Assembly: GCF_024505055.1 (NCBI RefSeq)
Contig: NZ_JANIBL010000052.1
Span: forward strand, 1-36,562
Direction of reading: 5' to 3'
Length of the DNA: 36,562 bases
Source: Methylomonas rosea
GTDB taxonomy: Bacteria > Pseudomonadota > Gammaproteobacteria > Methylococcales > Methylomonadaceae
The position numbers and the translations under genes were made by a program. The notes under the pieces are model-generated. The model searched no databases. It was not told the DNA's origin and saw nothing but the letters and a program-made list of their open reading frames with translations. Positions 1 through 8,736 of this stretch are shown here, in pieces (position 1 is the stretch's first letter; every line of letters begins with the position of its first letter).

Positions 1-67
1 TTTAATTCAGTTTAACCAGAATACTTAATTTGCGAAAATCGACCAAATTATCAATTGGACAATCAGA

Positions 68-92
68 GCCGGGAATAATACCCGGCTTTTTT
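68..92 (+). terminator. Rho-independent terminator of a gene left of the window
   Basis: A 6-bp perfect GC stem (68-73 with 81-86), a 7-nt A/T loop and then six T on the plus strand. The T run follows the stem only on the plus strand, so it ends a rightward transcript entering from outside the window. Confidence 0.75.
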
Positions 93-119
93 GTGCCCGT
101 GGTTTTCTACTGGACGTGC

Positions 120-347
120 CTAAACTATAAATACGGGCAATCTTAAAGGTGACATGGTTTTTATTGGCGCAGCATTCGGGACCGATGCTATCTGCCGGGT
201 GGCCGATATGGATAATAGTCGCCCACATTCCATACAGATAAAATTCCCGGTTGGCGACCCATAGGCGAATTCCATGGTCAAAGTGGGGTGGTCACAATAA
301 GTAACGTCAGTATTGTTGGCTATTGGTATCGCTTTTATATTGTCCAT
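120..347 (-). CDS. Small hypothetical protein with a Cys/His zinc-ribbon-like pattern
   Basis: I do not recognise the family. The frame opens at 401, but the ATG at 347 (MDNIKAIP) has an AAGGA about 8 nt upstream and gives a 75-residue protein. It carries Cys18, His20, Cys38 and Cys41 (CDH, then CMECG), spaced like a small metal-binding ribbon, and a conserved-looking stretch HPTLTMEFAYGSPTG between them. The C-terminal third is nonpolar and proline-rich. It stands alone, reading toward the left edge, with 278 bp between its start and the next gene. Zinc binding is an inference from the cysteine pattern only. The overlapping minus-strand frame at 25-228 is a shadow. Confidence 0.6.
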   Translation of the reverse strand: MDNIKAIPIANNTDVTYCDHPTLTMEFAYGSPTGNFICMECGRLLSISATRQIASVPNAAPIKTMSPLRLPVFIV

Positions 348-625
348 AATTTTTTCCTTATAACCGTCTAAGCTAGATTCGTGTGTCGCTACTTTATTCA
401 CACTTCCTTAAATCTAGATTATGTGTAAATTAAGATTTCATTATTAAAGGCCCAAGCAAACTCGGCCAAACGCTAATTTGCCATGAATTTTCAAATTTGC
501 CGATATAGCGTGGCCCGCGCGCTTATACAAGTACGAGAGGCACTCAGAGGTCTTAAGGCCTTATCTGAGAGATTGTTCTTTGCCTAAATTGCGTGGGGAA
601 TTCTGTATTCACGATTGGTCAACTT
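348..625. other. Non-coding gap before phoA 3' end
   Basis: AT-rich 278-bp gap that must hold the promoter of the small gene at 120-347 and the end of the phoA transcript. A loose inverted pair CTCAGA/TCTGAG (near 543-569) is the only fold seen; no T run follows it. Confidence 0.4.
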
Positions 626-2134
626 TCACCGCCCCGCCTTAAAATTCAATGCATGCGCCATAACTTGATAGATATAACTTTGCTCCTGTACGCCATGAAA
701 TAAGTGCGCTTTGGGGCCGAACGCGAAAATCGCCACATCTTCGGCGCCGTGAGTTTCACTGCCTAGCGGTACGATAGCTTCCTGCAGGAAATCGGGATTC
801 GCCGTATCGACAGCGCTTAGATCGGGGCGTCCATTTTGACCTCGATAACCCGGACCATTGGCATATCCCAACGTCGCGTAAGGCAATCCGTTACTGTCTT
901 TGGCAAAACCGGTTTCGCCGGTTTGTTTTACCAAGCCCATGATTGGATTACCGCGTTGCGGGTAACCGGTAATGGTAAAGGTATGACTGTGATCGGCGGT
1001 GACGACGATTAAGGTATCTTTAGGATTAGTTTTTTCCAGCGCCTTGCGCACCGCATTGGATAGCTCGATTGTTTCCGTCAAGGCCCTGTAGGCATTACCG
1101 GCATGATGAGCATGATCGATGCGGCCGGCTTCCACCATCAGCACATAGCCTTTTTTATTTTTCGACAATATGTCTATGGCTTTTTCGGTCATCTCGGTCA
1201 AGGACGGCTCCCCACCTTTATCGTTCGGTCTATCATGCTCATATTCCATGTGCGAACGTTCGAACAAACCCAGTAAATGCTGGGTTTGCTTAGGATCTAT
1301 CGCGTCGAAGCCGGCTTTGTTAAAAACGTAGGCAGATTTCGGGTATTGGGCTAACCAACGTTGGGTCAAATCCACACCATCTTTACGACTACCAAATTTA
1401 TCGCTTTCTTCCGGGTCGGGAGTCGTATTGGGCAAAAACATGCTGCGTCCGCCGCCCAAAGCCACTTCCAGGCCATTACCGTAACTGAACTCCAGCAGTT
1501 GCTTGGCAATATCGCTAACTGTAGCACCGGCTGGAACGTGCACATCGGACTCCCAATCACGCTCGGAGGTGTGAGCGTAACAAGCTGCCGGAGTGGCATG
1601 AGTGACTCGGGCAGTAGAGACCACGCCAGTCGAGAGGCCTTTTTCCTCGGCTTGTTCGAGTAAGGTTTTCACCTTGTAGGTATTGATAACATCTGCGCTT
1701 TTTTCCTGGCGAGCCACCTGTATCCCCACCGACAACTCACCGTCGTTGGTTTTCACGCCGGTAATCATGGCAGACATGGTTGGTGCGGAATCCGGGGTTT
1801 GCTGATTAGCGCTGTACGTTTTCGACAGCGCCACATAAGGCGCTGTCTCGAAACTCAGCGAATTCTCCTCGCCGCCACGATTACCCGGTTTGCGTTGCCC
1901 TTCCAAAATACGCGCGGCGGTAATAGTCGAAATGCCCATGCCGTCGCCGACGAACAGAATCACGTTTTTGGCTAATGCATTATTGGCTTTAAGCTGCTCA
2001 GCAGTCTTGATGCTGTTTTGCCCTGATTCCAACCAGAACGCGGGCGTTTCTAAAACTTGTTCTGCCTGAGATGTTCCAAAAGCCAAGATCAGCGTACCAA
2101 TCAGAACTACGGATTTACATTGCTTATAGGCCAT
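626..2134 (-). CDS. phoA: Periplasmic alkaline phosphatase, PhoA family
   Basis: Hydrolyses phosphate monoesters in the periplasm to release inorganic phosphate. The 502-residue product begins with a Sec signal peptide (hydrophobic 9-20, likely cleavage after SQA at 24). Family metal and catalytic residues are visible: Asp64 in VGDGMG, the nucleophile Ser116 in the PDSAPTMSA motif, Glu336/Asp340/His344 in EAGRIDHAHHAGN, Asp381/His382 in TADHSH, and His462 in SETHGAEDV. Length is slightly more than E. coli PhoA. It lies 42 bp downstream of lnt on the same strand, so may be cotranscribed, although the two have no obvious functional link. I see no clear Pho box upstream. The exact subfamily (PhoA versus a relative) cannot be fixed by eye. 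Confidence 0.92.
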   Translation of the reverse strand: MAYKQCKSVVLIGTLILAFGTSQAEQVLETPAFWLESGQNSIKTAEQLKANNALAKNVILFVGDGMGISTITAARILEGQRKPGNRGGEENSLSFETAPYVALSKTYSANQQTPDSAPTMSAMITGVKTNDGELSVGIQVARQEKSADVINTYKVKTLLEQAEEKGLSTGVVSTARVTHATPAACYAHTSERDWESDVHVPAGATVSDIAKQLLEFSYGNGLEVALGGGRSMFLPNTTPDPEESDKFGSRKDGVDLTQRWLAQYPKSAYVFNKAGFDAIDPKQTQHLLGLFERSHMEYEHDRPNDKGGEPSLTEMTEKAIDILSKNKKGYVLMVEAGRIDHAHHAGNAYRALTETIELSNAVRKALEKTNPKDTLIVVTADHSHTFTITGYPQRGNPIMGLVKQTGETGFAKDSNGLPYATLGYANGPGYRGQNGRPDLSAVDTANPDFLQEAIVPLGSETHGAEDVAIFAFGPKAHLFHGVQEQSYIYQVMAHALNFKAGR

Positions 2135-2176
2135 AAAATTCCATACAGTGGGTTTTCAAAATCAATCGGCGCGATT

Positions 2177-3733
2177 CTAAACGGCTTCAGCACCTTGCTT
2201 GAAAAAGCCCGCACTGAACCAGCGATTCCAGGCATACGTCAGCAGCAGCAATATCGCCAATATTAAGAAAAAACCTTTATCACCCAAAATAACGTAAGGA
2301 GTTAGACCGCTCATAGGCACGATATAGTCGGTTAAAGTGATGGTAGTGAATAAGGGCGCTTGCTTGCGCAATGCACCATCCGGACCGACAAATCCGGTTA
2401 CGCCGGTGTTAGTGGCCCTTGCTAGATAGCGGCCGGTTTCCAGCGCCCGCATTTGCGCCATTTGCATGTGTTGATGCGGTTGCGACGAGTCGCCGAACCA
2501 GGCATCGTTAGTCATATTCACAATGTAGGCAGCATCCGCAATCTGCCTGGCAACCAATTCGCCGAATGCATCTTCATAGCAGATAGTGGTGACAAACGCG
2601 TGACCGCCCGCCGACAATAAGGTTTGGCGATCGCCGCCGGCAGCAAAATCGCCGAGCGGAATTTGCAATTTATCCAATACCCACCCGGATAAAGGCTGAA
2701 GCGGTAAATATTCGCCAAACGGCAGTAGATGATTTTTGTGATACAAGGCTTGCTTTTCGCCCAAGGTCATGACGCTGTTGTAATAATCCTTGCCCTGCCC
2801 GCTACTGGGCAGTCCAACAACCAAATCAACCCCATGCGCTTGCGCGGCAGTTTGCAGCGGATCAATGTAAAACTCTTTCACTTGCGACAGAAAGGCCGGA
2901 ATCGAGGTTTCCGGCCAGATAATCACATCGGAATCCCAATGCTGTTCTGTGAGCTCTTGATAAAGCCTGAGCGTATTGAGTTTCTGATTTTTTTGCCACT
3001 TCTGATCCTGGCCGATATTACCTTGGACCAATGTTACCTTGATCGGCGCGCCGGCTGCTTGAGTCCATGACACGGTTTGCAAATAGCCACCGCCAGCCCA
3101 AATTAAGCCTAAAACGAGCAAGCCCTGTAGCGCCGGCAATTTGCCACGCAGCATCTCCACGACTGAAAAAGCCGATACAGTCAATAAAAAACCGACCCCA
3201 TAAACCCCGGCCAACGGCGCGTAGCCGGCTAACGGTGTCGATAGTTGGCTGTAGGCTATTTGCAGCCAGGGAAAACCGTTCAACAACCAGTAACCGCGAA
3301 AGTACTCTACCGCTACCCAAGCAATAGCGGCGGCTATTATTCGTAACCATGCCCCGGACCACACCGAGGTTTTGGCGATAAACCAACCGGTTAACGCCGG
3401 GAATAAAGCCCAAACCGCTACCAGCAAAGCCGTCAGCGCTATCGAGCTATACGGGTCGCCGCCGCCAAAATCGTGAATACTGATATACGTCCACCAAATA
3501 CCGGAACCGAACAAGCCCAAGCCAAACAAATAACCACTGAGAGCCGCCCTCTTCGGCACCTGCCGCTGCCAAACCCAGTAAATGAAAACTAATGCGACGA
3601 TTGCGCCGTAGGCATAATCGTACGGAGCAAAGGCCATCGTGAGCAATGCCCCAAAAACCGGTGCGGCAAGTTCCCATTTAAAATTCAATATTCGCTTCAT
3701 TACTCTGCTGTGTTTATTCGATGGAATCGGCAT
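2177..3733 (-). CDS. lnt: Apolipoprotein N-acyltransferase
   Basis: Transfers a fatty acid from a phospholipid to the N-terminal cysteine of lipoproteins, the last maturation step before Lol sorting. The 518-residue protein has about six N-terminal membrane segments (roughly 20-220), then a periplasmic nitrilase-type domain (about 232-480) and a last membrane segment near 482-505. The family triad is present: Glu275 in WPETS, Lys333 in YHKNHLLPFGEY and Cys385 in ICYED. The start at 3733 has no good ribosome site; the internal ATG at 3700 (MKRILNF) is an equally plausible start and would give 507 residues. The usual neighbour corC is absent; the divergent gene on the other side is an unknown protein. 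Confidence 0.95.
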   Translation of the reverse strand: MPIPSNKHSRVMKRILNFKWELAAPVFGALLTMAFAPYDYAYGAIVALVFIYWVWQRQVPKRAALSGYLFGLGLFGSGIWWTYISIHDFGGGDPYSSIALTALLVAVWALFPALTGWFIAKTSVWSGAWLRIIAAAIAWVAVEYFRGYWLLNGFPWLQIAYSQLSTPLAGYAPLAGVYGVGFLLTVSAFSVVEMLRGKLPALQGLLVLGLIWAGGGYLQTVSWTQAAGAPIKVTLVQGNIGQDQKWQKNQKLNTLRLYQELTEQHWDSDVIIWPETSIPAFLSQVKEFYIDPLQTAAQAHGVDLVVGLPSSGQGKDYYNSVMTLGEKQALYHKNHLLPFGEYLPLQPLSGWVLDKLQIPLGDFAAGGDRQTLLSAGGHAFVTTICYEDAFGELVARQIADAAYIVNMTNDAWFGDSSQPHQHMQMAQMRALETGRYLARATNTGVTGFVGPDGALRKQAPLFTTITLTDYIVPMSGLTPYVILGDKGFFLILAILLLLTYAWNRWFSAGFFKQGAEAV

Positions 3734-3835
3734 TTTATGCAGCTGCCGGGGTTTCGTAAAATTGGCAGCTGCCTATAGCCGCCAATCTGAACTAAACTGA
3801 GGTAATGTTTTCAACACAACTTAACTCGCAAGTAC

Positions 3836-5338
3836 ATGACCGATAACGCATCGCTGCCTTTTGAGCTGTCAACGGAATCCCTCGGCGGATGGATTAATTC
3901 ATTAAGCGCGCTACCGGCGGCGAACGCTGCAAATCAGTTGAATCTTGTCCTTAAACAACTGACTCGCAGCAGCGCCGCAGCCGTAAACGTGTTGCCGATA
4001 CTCGTCAATTTAACGCCGCTAACCTTGCATTTATCTAATGGTTTAACCAACGCGGCGCGTTCCGAAACAGACATAGCCACCAACAGCAAAGCACTTAAAA
4101 TCGCGAAACTAGCCATCCAGTTACTCAGGCACTTGAGCCTGGCCTTTTGCCGTACTGTCGAGACCAAACAACTTGATACATTGCTGACCCAACAAGCGAT
4201 ATTTTATGCCTTGCAACTCGTGGGGTATTGTCTGCGCAGCACGGCGCTGTTTTACGAAATGCCGTCCACAACCTTGTGGAAAAAGAGTGGCCTGCTTTAC
4301 ACAATAGCCGGCGAATTGCAACTGTTAAAAAAGCCGATCTCGCCCAAACCTCAGGAGTTCAAGTTACAAAACACCATTGAAGCCGTCGTCAAACGCAATC
4401 TATTGTTTGCACTCAGCACACCCAACCGCTACTCAACAACTGAAATCAGTCAATTATTTCAGTTGGTCAATCGACATCAGGATCGCCTGGAGATCAGCAA
4501 AAACCCAAATACGGATTGCGGTTTTTTTTGGAATCTGGGCAGCGAACCAGGCCCGGTACCGCGCACTAACGGCACATTGCCGCGCGGCTCGGTATACATC
4601 AACTGCTTAAGTTTCGGCCATGCCTTGCAACTCGGCGAAATCGAGACAGAGCTGAATTCCAACATGCAAACCAAACTGGCCTCGCACTTAACCGGATACA
4701 GCAATATTTTCGCGTCGGTAGCTATCGGTCCGCCAATGCCGGCCCACCTTCTTGAAGGCTTCGTTGCGGTCAGCGCCCATCTGCAAGGCGAAGAAAAATT
4801 ATCGAAAATCATGAACCTTAGCTCGCAATTATCGCGCGGTAGGTCACTGGCTCGAGATATGTCTCTGGTGCCGTTGGAACATGAAAAAAGTTTCTACAAA
4901 CCGCTCAATGCCAGTATTGTCAGTTTCCCTGAACACGGGACTAGTCTGAGTCTGTTACGCAACGTCAGCAAACAATTCCTGGTGGCGGAAAGCCCCGCGC
5001 CCAATTGTTCAACCGGCGATATTGGCTTACTGTGCAGGGAGCAACAACCCGCCAAACTGGTAATAGTTCGTCAGCAAACCCTATACGAAGATGTGACGCT
5101 AATTTTGCTGGAACCCATTATCGGCAACGTCGCAATCCACGACATCGAAAATGCCGGCGGCAGCCAAAAAGCAATAGTCATCGGGATGGAAACCGATCAC
5201 CCCGAGGTGTTGTTAGCTAACAGCAAATACACGGTAGGCAGTAAAATCAGTCTCCTGTACGGCAACACCCTATATTTGAAAGCCTGCTTAGAAAGCACAC
5301 CCTGGCTAGTACGCTTCAGGGTCGGTGTTGATTTGTGA
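3836..5338 (+). CDS. Hypothetical 500-residue cytoplasmic protein, possibly PilZ-like C-terminus
   Basis: No confident family. There is no signal peptide or membrane segment. Residues 1-200 are predicted mostly helical and leucine-rich. The last ~110 residues (from about 390) look like a beta-barrel: GDIGLLCREQ, a run of alternating hydrophobic strands, IVIGMETDHPEVLL, KYTVGSKISLLYG and a terminal LESTPWLVRFRVGVDL. This layout resembles proteins I recall being annotated as PilZ-domain or c-di-GMP-related proteins in other proteobacteria, but the RxxxR and D/NxSxxG c-di-GMP motifs are not visible, so ligand binding is not supported. It is a single gene, divergent from lnt (102 bp apart), and its last 23 bp overlap the convergent 5'-nucleotidase gene. 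No strong ribosome site precedes the ATG. Confidence 0.8.
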   Translation: MTDNASLPFELSTESLGGWINSLSALPAANAANQLNLVLKQLTRSSAAAVNVLPILVNLTPLTLHLSNGLTNAARSETDIATNSKALKIAKLAIQLLRHLSLAFCRTVETKQLDTLLTQQAIFYALQLVGYCLRSTALFYEMPSTTLWKKSGLLYTIAGELQLLKKPISPKPQEFKLQNTIEAVVKRNLLFALSTPNRYSTTEISQLFQLVNRHQDRLEISKNPNTDCGFFWNLGSEPGPVPRTNGTLPRGSVYINCLSFGHALQLGEIETELNSNMQTKLASHLTGYSNIFASVAIGPPMPAHLLEGFVAVSAHLQGEEKLSKIMNLSSQLSRGRSLARDMSLVPLEHEKSFYKPLNASIVSFPEHGTSLSLLRNVSKQFLVAESPAPNCSTGDIGLLCREQQPAKLVIVRQQTLYEDVTLILLEPIIGNVAIHDIENAGGSQKAIVIGMETDHPEVLLANSKYTVGSKISLLYGNTLYLKACLESTPWLVRFRVGVDL

Positions 5339-6215
5339 CACCATGAGGGACGTGGGCGGCAGCGATTTGATGGGACTCTGCGGAATCGCAATGACCTTTT
5401 TGATCATCGAAGAAAATATCGGCCCCGAACGCTTTTAAAAACGCCCCCTTGGGCATGCCGCCTAAAAACAAGGCTTCGTCTATTCTAATCCCCCAGGCCC
5501 GCAAGGTTCTCACCACCCGTTCGTGAGCGGGCGCGGCGCGAGCAGTGACCAACGCGGTGCGGATCGGCGACACCTCTTGGTCAAAATGCGTCTGAATGCG
5601 GTGTAAGGCGCTTAAAAATTCTTTCAATGGTCCGTCGGATAGCGGCCTATGCGCTTCACTGCGCTCGTTAGCGGCAAAAGCTGCCAATCCGTGTTGTTGA
5701 TAAATACGCTCGGACTCGTCTGAAAATAACACCGCATCGCCATCAAAAGCAATCCGCAACTGCGGCGACAGATTGGCTACCGCGCCGGAGACAATGGTCG
5801 CTGCGGCATAACCGGCCGCCAAGGCTTTTCTGACATCATCACCGTTGGCGGATAAAAACAGATGTGCCCCAAAAGCCGGAATGTATTCGTAGGGTGACAC
5901 GCCACTGGTAAATGCCGCCCGGCTAATCGCCAGTTCGTAGTGATTAATCGAATTAAAGATGCGCAAGCCGGTATCCGCGCTATTTTGTGACAGCAGGATA
6001 ATTTCCACCAGCGGCGCTCCGGGGAAGGCTTTGTTAATATCCAGAAACTTCTTCACCAAGGAAAATCCAAAACCCGGCGGCAAAATTTCGTTTTCGTGCT
6101 CGATCTGGTAACGACAAAATGCTTCCTTACCCTGGGTTTCGAAAATCGCATGCGATTCATCCAGATTGAATAAGGCCCTGGACGATACTGCAACCACAAG
6201 TTTCTGATTATCCAT
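5316..6215 (-). CDS. Cytosolic 5'-nucleotidase, HAD-type (NT5C1-like family)
   Basis: Likely dephosphorylates nucleoside 5'-monophosphates in the cytoplasm. The 299-residue protein matches the bacterial members of the cytosolic 5'-nucleotidase family: an N-terminal SSRALFNLDES block (11-21), a middle segment with ILLSQNSADTGLRIFNSI, and the HAD catalytic motif FDGDAVLFSDESE with Asp158 and Asp160, followed by a Lys-rich FLGGMPKGAFL and FFDDQKGH near the C-terminus. It starts 2 nt after the stop of the SPOR-domain gene, so the two are probably translated from one message. Its 3' end overlaps the convergent unknown gene by 23 bp. Substrate preference cannot be read from sequence. Confidence 0.88.
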   Translation of the reverse strand: MDNQKLVVAVSSRALFNLDESHAIFETQGKEAFCRYQIEHENEILPPGFGFSLVKKFLDINKAFPGAPLVEIILLSQNSADTGLRIFNSINHYELAISRAAFTSGVSPYEYIPAFGAHLFLSANGDDVRKALAAGYAAATIVSGAVANLSPQLRIAFDGDAVLFSDESERIYQQHGLAAFAANERSEAHRPLSDGPLKEFLSALHRIQTHFDQEVSPIRTALVTARAAPAHERVVRTLRAWGIRIDEALFLGGMPKGAFLKAFGADIFFDDQKGHCDSAESHQIAAAHVPHGVTNQHRP

Positions 6216-6217
6216 GG

Positions 6218-7942
6218 CTATTCTTTATTGCGGGTAACCCAGACCGAATCGAGATTAAGGGTTTTCTTGATTTTCGCCGCATAAGCCGCCGCTTCGTACT
6301 GGGTTTTAAATCCGTCCACAAACAAACGATACCAGTTTTCGCCCTTGGATTCGGTTTTGATTACTTTGGCCGGCACACCTTTGCCCGCGAACTCTTGGGC
6401 TTTGCTCTTGGCATACCAATCCTGTTTAAACGCTATTAAATTGACCGCCCAATTTTCCTCGACCGGTACCGGCTTTTTCTTCTCTGGCTTAGGGGCCGGG
6501 GCGGCAGCTACCGCTCGACCTTTTTCCAAGGCGCTCACCTTGTTTTGCAACGTTTCTATGGCAGCGCCGATTTGCATGATCTGGCTGCCGATTTCAGGAG
6601 AAAGTTTAGCCTGCTCGCCGTTCGCTTTTGCAGCACCAGTATCAGCATGCCCCGCCTTACTTAGTTCCGCAATCTGAGTGGCCATCACCCCATTGCTCAC
6701 CGTCAATTCGTCCAACTGTTTGCGCAACATTTCCTTGTCCGCCGCATCGCTGGCAGGCGCGGCATTCACTTGTTCCTGCAATTTCCCGATAATGGTGATC
6801 AACTCGCCAACTTGCGACTTGGCAATCATGCCTTGTATTCCTAATCCGGTGCCGATCAGCAGCGCCGCAGCCGCGATGCCATTGGCCACATAGGCAGCAA
6901 CCGGCTTTTTAGCGGCCAAGGCATCCAAGGCGCGCTTGGTTTTTTTCTGCTCAGTCTGCACGCTTTCCAGGCTATCCAGACAACCGAGTAGCTCATTTTT
7001 TCCTGCCGCCTCGGTCAGGTCGTGGCGAATCTGCTGTTGATGCTTTTTGAGGTCGACGATATTCCGATTCAAAGCGGCAATTTCGCTACTATGATCGATG
7101 ACTTGTATCGGCGGCACCGGGGCGACTTGAACTTGCTCGACCGCTTCGGCAATCGGCGCTATTTCCGGCTCATTACTCTGAACGGCGACTAATTCTTCCT
7201 CGCTATCTTGCTCACTGACCGCTGCCGCAAATATCTGATCCAAATCTGGCTCCGGTTCCGGCGCACTTGATTGGACGCTGTTATCGGGTTCTTCCAAATC
7301 GGCGAAATCATCGACGATAGGCGGTGCCGCTGGTGCATATTCGTCATCAGCCGAAATATCGAAATCCGCGATTAGAAAATCGGCATTGCCGCCAGCCAAC
7401 TCAGCGTCATCGGAAAACTCGTCTATCTCGGCCATATTCTCCAATTCGTCCACCACGGTTTCCGGCAAACCCACTGCGGCGACCGGGGTGTCTTCAGCGA
7501 AATCGTCGATTTGACCAACCCGCTCTAACTCCGCGACTTCTTCAAACACATCATCAACCCGCAACTCTAAGGGGTCATCCTGATTTTCGGCATCGACGAT
7601 ATCGGCAAACTCATCATCGATCACTTGTTGCTCGCGTCCGGGATTAATGCCGATGTCGGCGTTGAAATCGTCGCCAAACTCATCAATATCGTCGGCCAAA
7701 CTCGATGCTGCCTTAGGCTCATTCGCACCCAGCAATTCATCGATATCCGCAAACTCGTCAATTTCCTGTTGCGCCTCAGGCTCGAATATCTCGTCGCCGA
7801 CCAGCAAACGGTCAATGGCTTCGTCATCGTCTATCGTGCCAACCTGTTGTTCGGAGGGATCGCCAATATTGAGCATGGCATCCAAATCGTCGGCGAACGC
7901 ATCCAAGGTTTTTTTGTTTTTACTACCAGTCGATTCAGCCAT
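6218..7942 (-). CDS. SPOR-domain membrane protein with a long acidic motif-repeat tail
   Basis: Predicted inner-membrane protein that binds denuded peptidoglycan through a C-terminal SPOR domain. Order in the 574 residues: acidic, disordered cytoplasmic part (1-280) with repeated acidic-aromatic motifs (DEFADID, DEFGDD, DEFADI, DDFAED, DEFSDD, DDFADLEE); a coiled coil (about 285-345); one membrane helix (about 348-370); a second periplasmic coiled coil (375-475); a Pro/Lys linker; and SPOR (about 497-572: ENWAVNLIAF, then GENWYRLFVDGF). The layout recalls FtsN/DamX-type cell-envelope proteins but the acidic part matches none I know. It lies in a minus-strand cluster behind the methyltransferase (62 bp) and 2 nt before the 5'-nucleotidase. 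Role in division or envelope is inferred from SPOR only. Confidence 0.85.
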   Translation of the reverse strand: MAESTGSKNKKTLDAFADDLDAMLNIGDPSEQQVGTIDDDEAIDRLLVGDEIFEPEAQQEIDEFADIDELLGANEPKAASSLADDIDEFGDDFNADIGINPGREQQVIDDEFADIVDAENQDDPLELRVDDVFEEVAELERVGQIDDFAEDTPVAAVGLPETVVDELENMAEIDEFSDDAELAGGNADFLIADFDISADDEYAPAAPPIVDDFADLEEPDNSVQSSAPEPEPDLDQIFAAAVSEQDSEEELVAVQSNEPEIAPIAEAVEQVQVAPVPPIQVIDHSSEIAALNRNIVDLKKHQQQIRHDLTEAAGKNELLGCLDSLESVQTEQKKTKRALDALAAKKPVAAYVANGIAAAALLIGTGLGIQGMIAKSQVGELITIIGKLQEQVNAAPASDAADKEMLRKQLDELTVSNGVMATQIAELSKAGHADTGAAKANGEQAKLSPEIGSQIMQIGAAIETLQNKVSALEKGRAVAAAPAPKPEKKKPVPVEENWAVNLIAFKQDWYAKSKAQEFAGKGVPAKVIKTESKGENWYRLFVDGFKTQYEAAAYAAKIKKTLNLDSVWVTRNKE

Positions 7943-8004
7943 GTTTTTTCTCGTTTAAGCCGCACATAGTTCAGCAAATCCTGATTCGCAAGCACCGCAA
8001 GGTA

Positions 8005-8736
8005 TCATTTAACCGCAGTTACCAAGGCATTGACCTCCATGCGTTGCTGCAAATCGATGTCCCGAAAACCGGCCTCAGCCATCTGCGCCAACGCGACGGA
8101 TTCGCGCATAACATGATTTTCCGACTCGTCGTTAAACAGATGGACTATCCAATGCTCGAGTAAATCCAATCGGTTGATTTCGGTCAACACCTTAAAATAG
8201 CCGCCGACTTCTTGCTGAATGCTGCGGGTATGCGCGCTAATATCATCCAAGGCATAACGGTCACCGTTGACGAATTTTCCACCCGGCTTTAACACCCGAT
8301 ATATTTCGGCCAACACTTGACGCCGGTAATCGATATGGAAATTATGCAAAGTATATGCCGACGCCAAAATATCGACACTGTCGCTCGCTAACGCTTGCAA
8401 CGCCGCCAGCGCATCTTCGCCGGAAAAACTCAATCTGCCTGCTGCAACCCAATCCCGCAAACTCTGCTTCGCCTGGTTTTGCATGGTGGGTTCGTTATCG
8501 ACACTTAAGATATTCAGGTTGTCCGCGGCAGACAGGATCGCCAGCGTGGTGATACCCGTACCACCCCCGAGTTCAACCACTGTCTGCGGCGTGTTCCGCC
8601 CCTCACAGTAAGCGCCAACCATTTCACCGACTAAGCGGCTCATTTCCGTCGCAAATGGGCATATCAAGTTTAGCATTTGATATTCTTGACCAATCACGCT
8701 GGAGAACATCGCATCGAAAGGTTTTTCATCCTTCAT
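8005..8736 (-). CDS. Class I SAM-dependent methyltransferase
   Basis: Predicted S-adenosylmethionine-dependent methyltransferase; substrate unknown. The frame is open to 8925, but the ATG at 8736 (MKDEKPFDAM) overlaps the stop of the upstream DUF1244 gene as ATGA, the usual form of translational coupling, and the longer frame would overlap that gene by nearly 200 bp with unrelated sequence. The 243-residue product shows SAM motif I (VVELGGGTGITT), an acidic residue at the end of strand 2 (LSVDNEP), the motif IV region DILASAYTLHNF and KPGGKFVNGDRY. This is a compact Rossmann enzyme without extra domains. It resembles the broad ubiE/type 11-12 methyltransferase group; a more exact name is not justified. 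Confidence 0.85.
   Translation of the reverse strand: MKDEKPFDAMFSSVIGQEYQMLNLICPFATEMSRLVGEMVGAYCEGRNTPQTVVELGGGTGITTLAILSAADNLNILSVDNEPTMQNQAKQSLRDWVAAGRLSFSGEDALAALQALASDSVDILASAYTLHNFHIDYRRQVLAEIYRVLKPGGKFVNGDRYALDDISAHTRSIQQEVGGYFKVLTEINRLDLLEHWIVHLFNDESENHVMRESVALAQMAEAGFRDIDLQQRMEVNALVTAVK

Noticed and set aside
25..228. 67-residue minus-strand frame at the left end
   Set aside because: Overlaps the small Cys/His gene in another frame, crosses the terminator and lacks a ribosome site.
7625..7969. Two plus-strand frames of over 100 residues opposite the SPOR gene
   Set aside because: They mirror the repeated Asp/Glu/Phe codons of the acidic tail; composition is artefactual.
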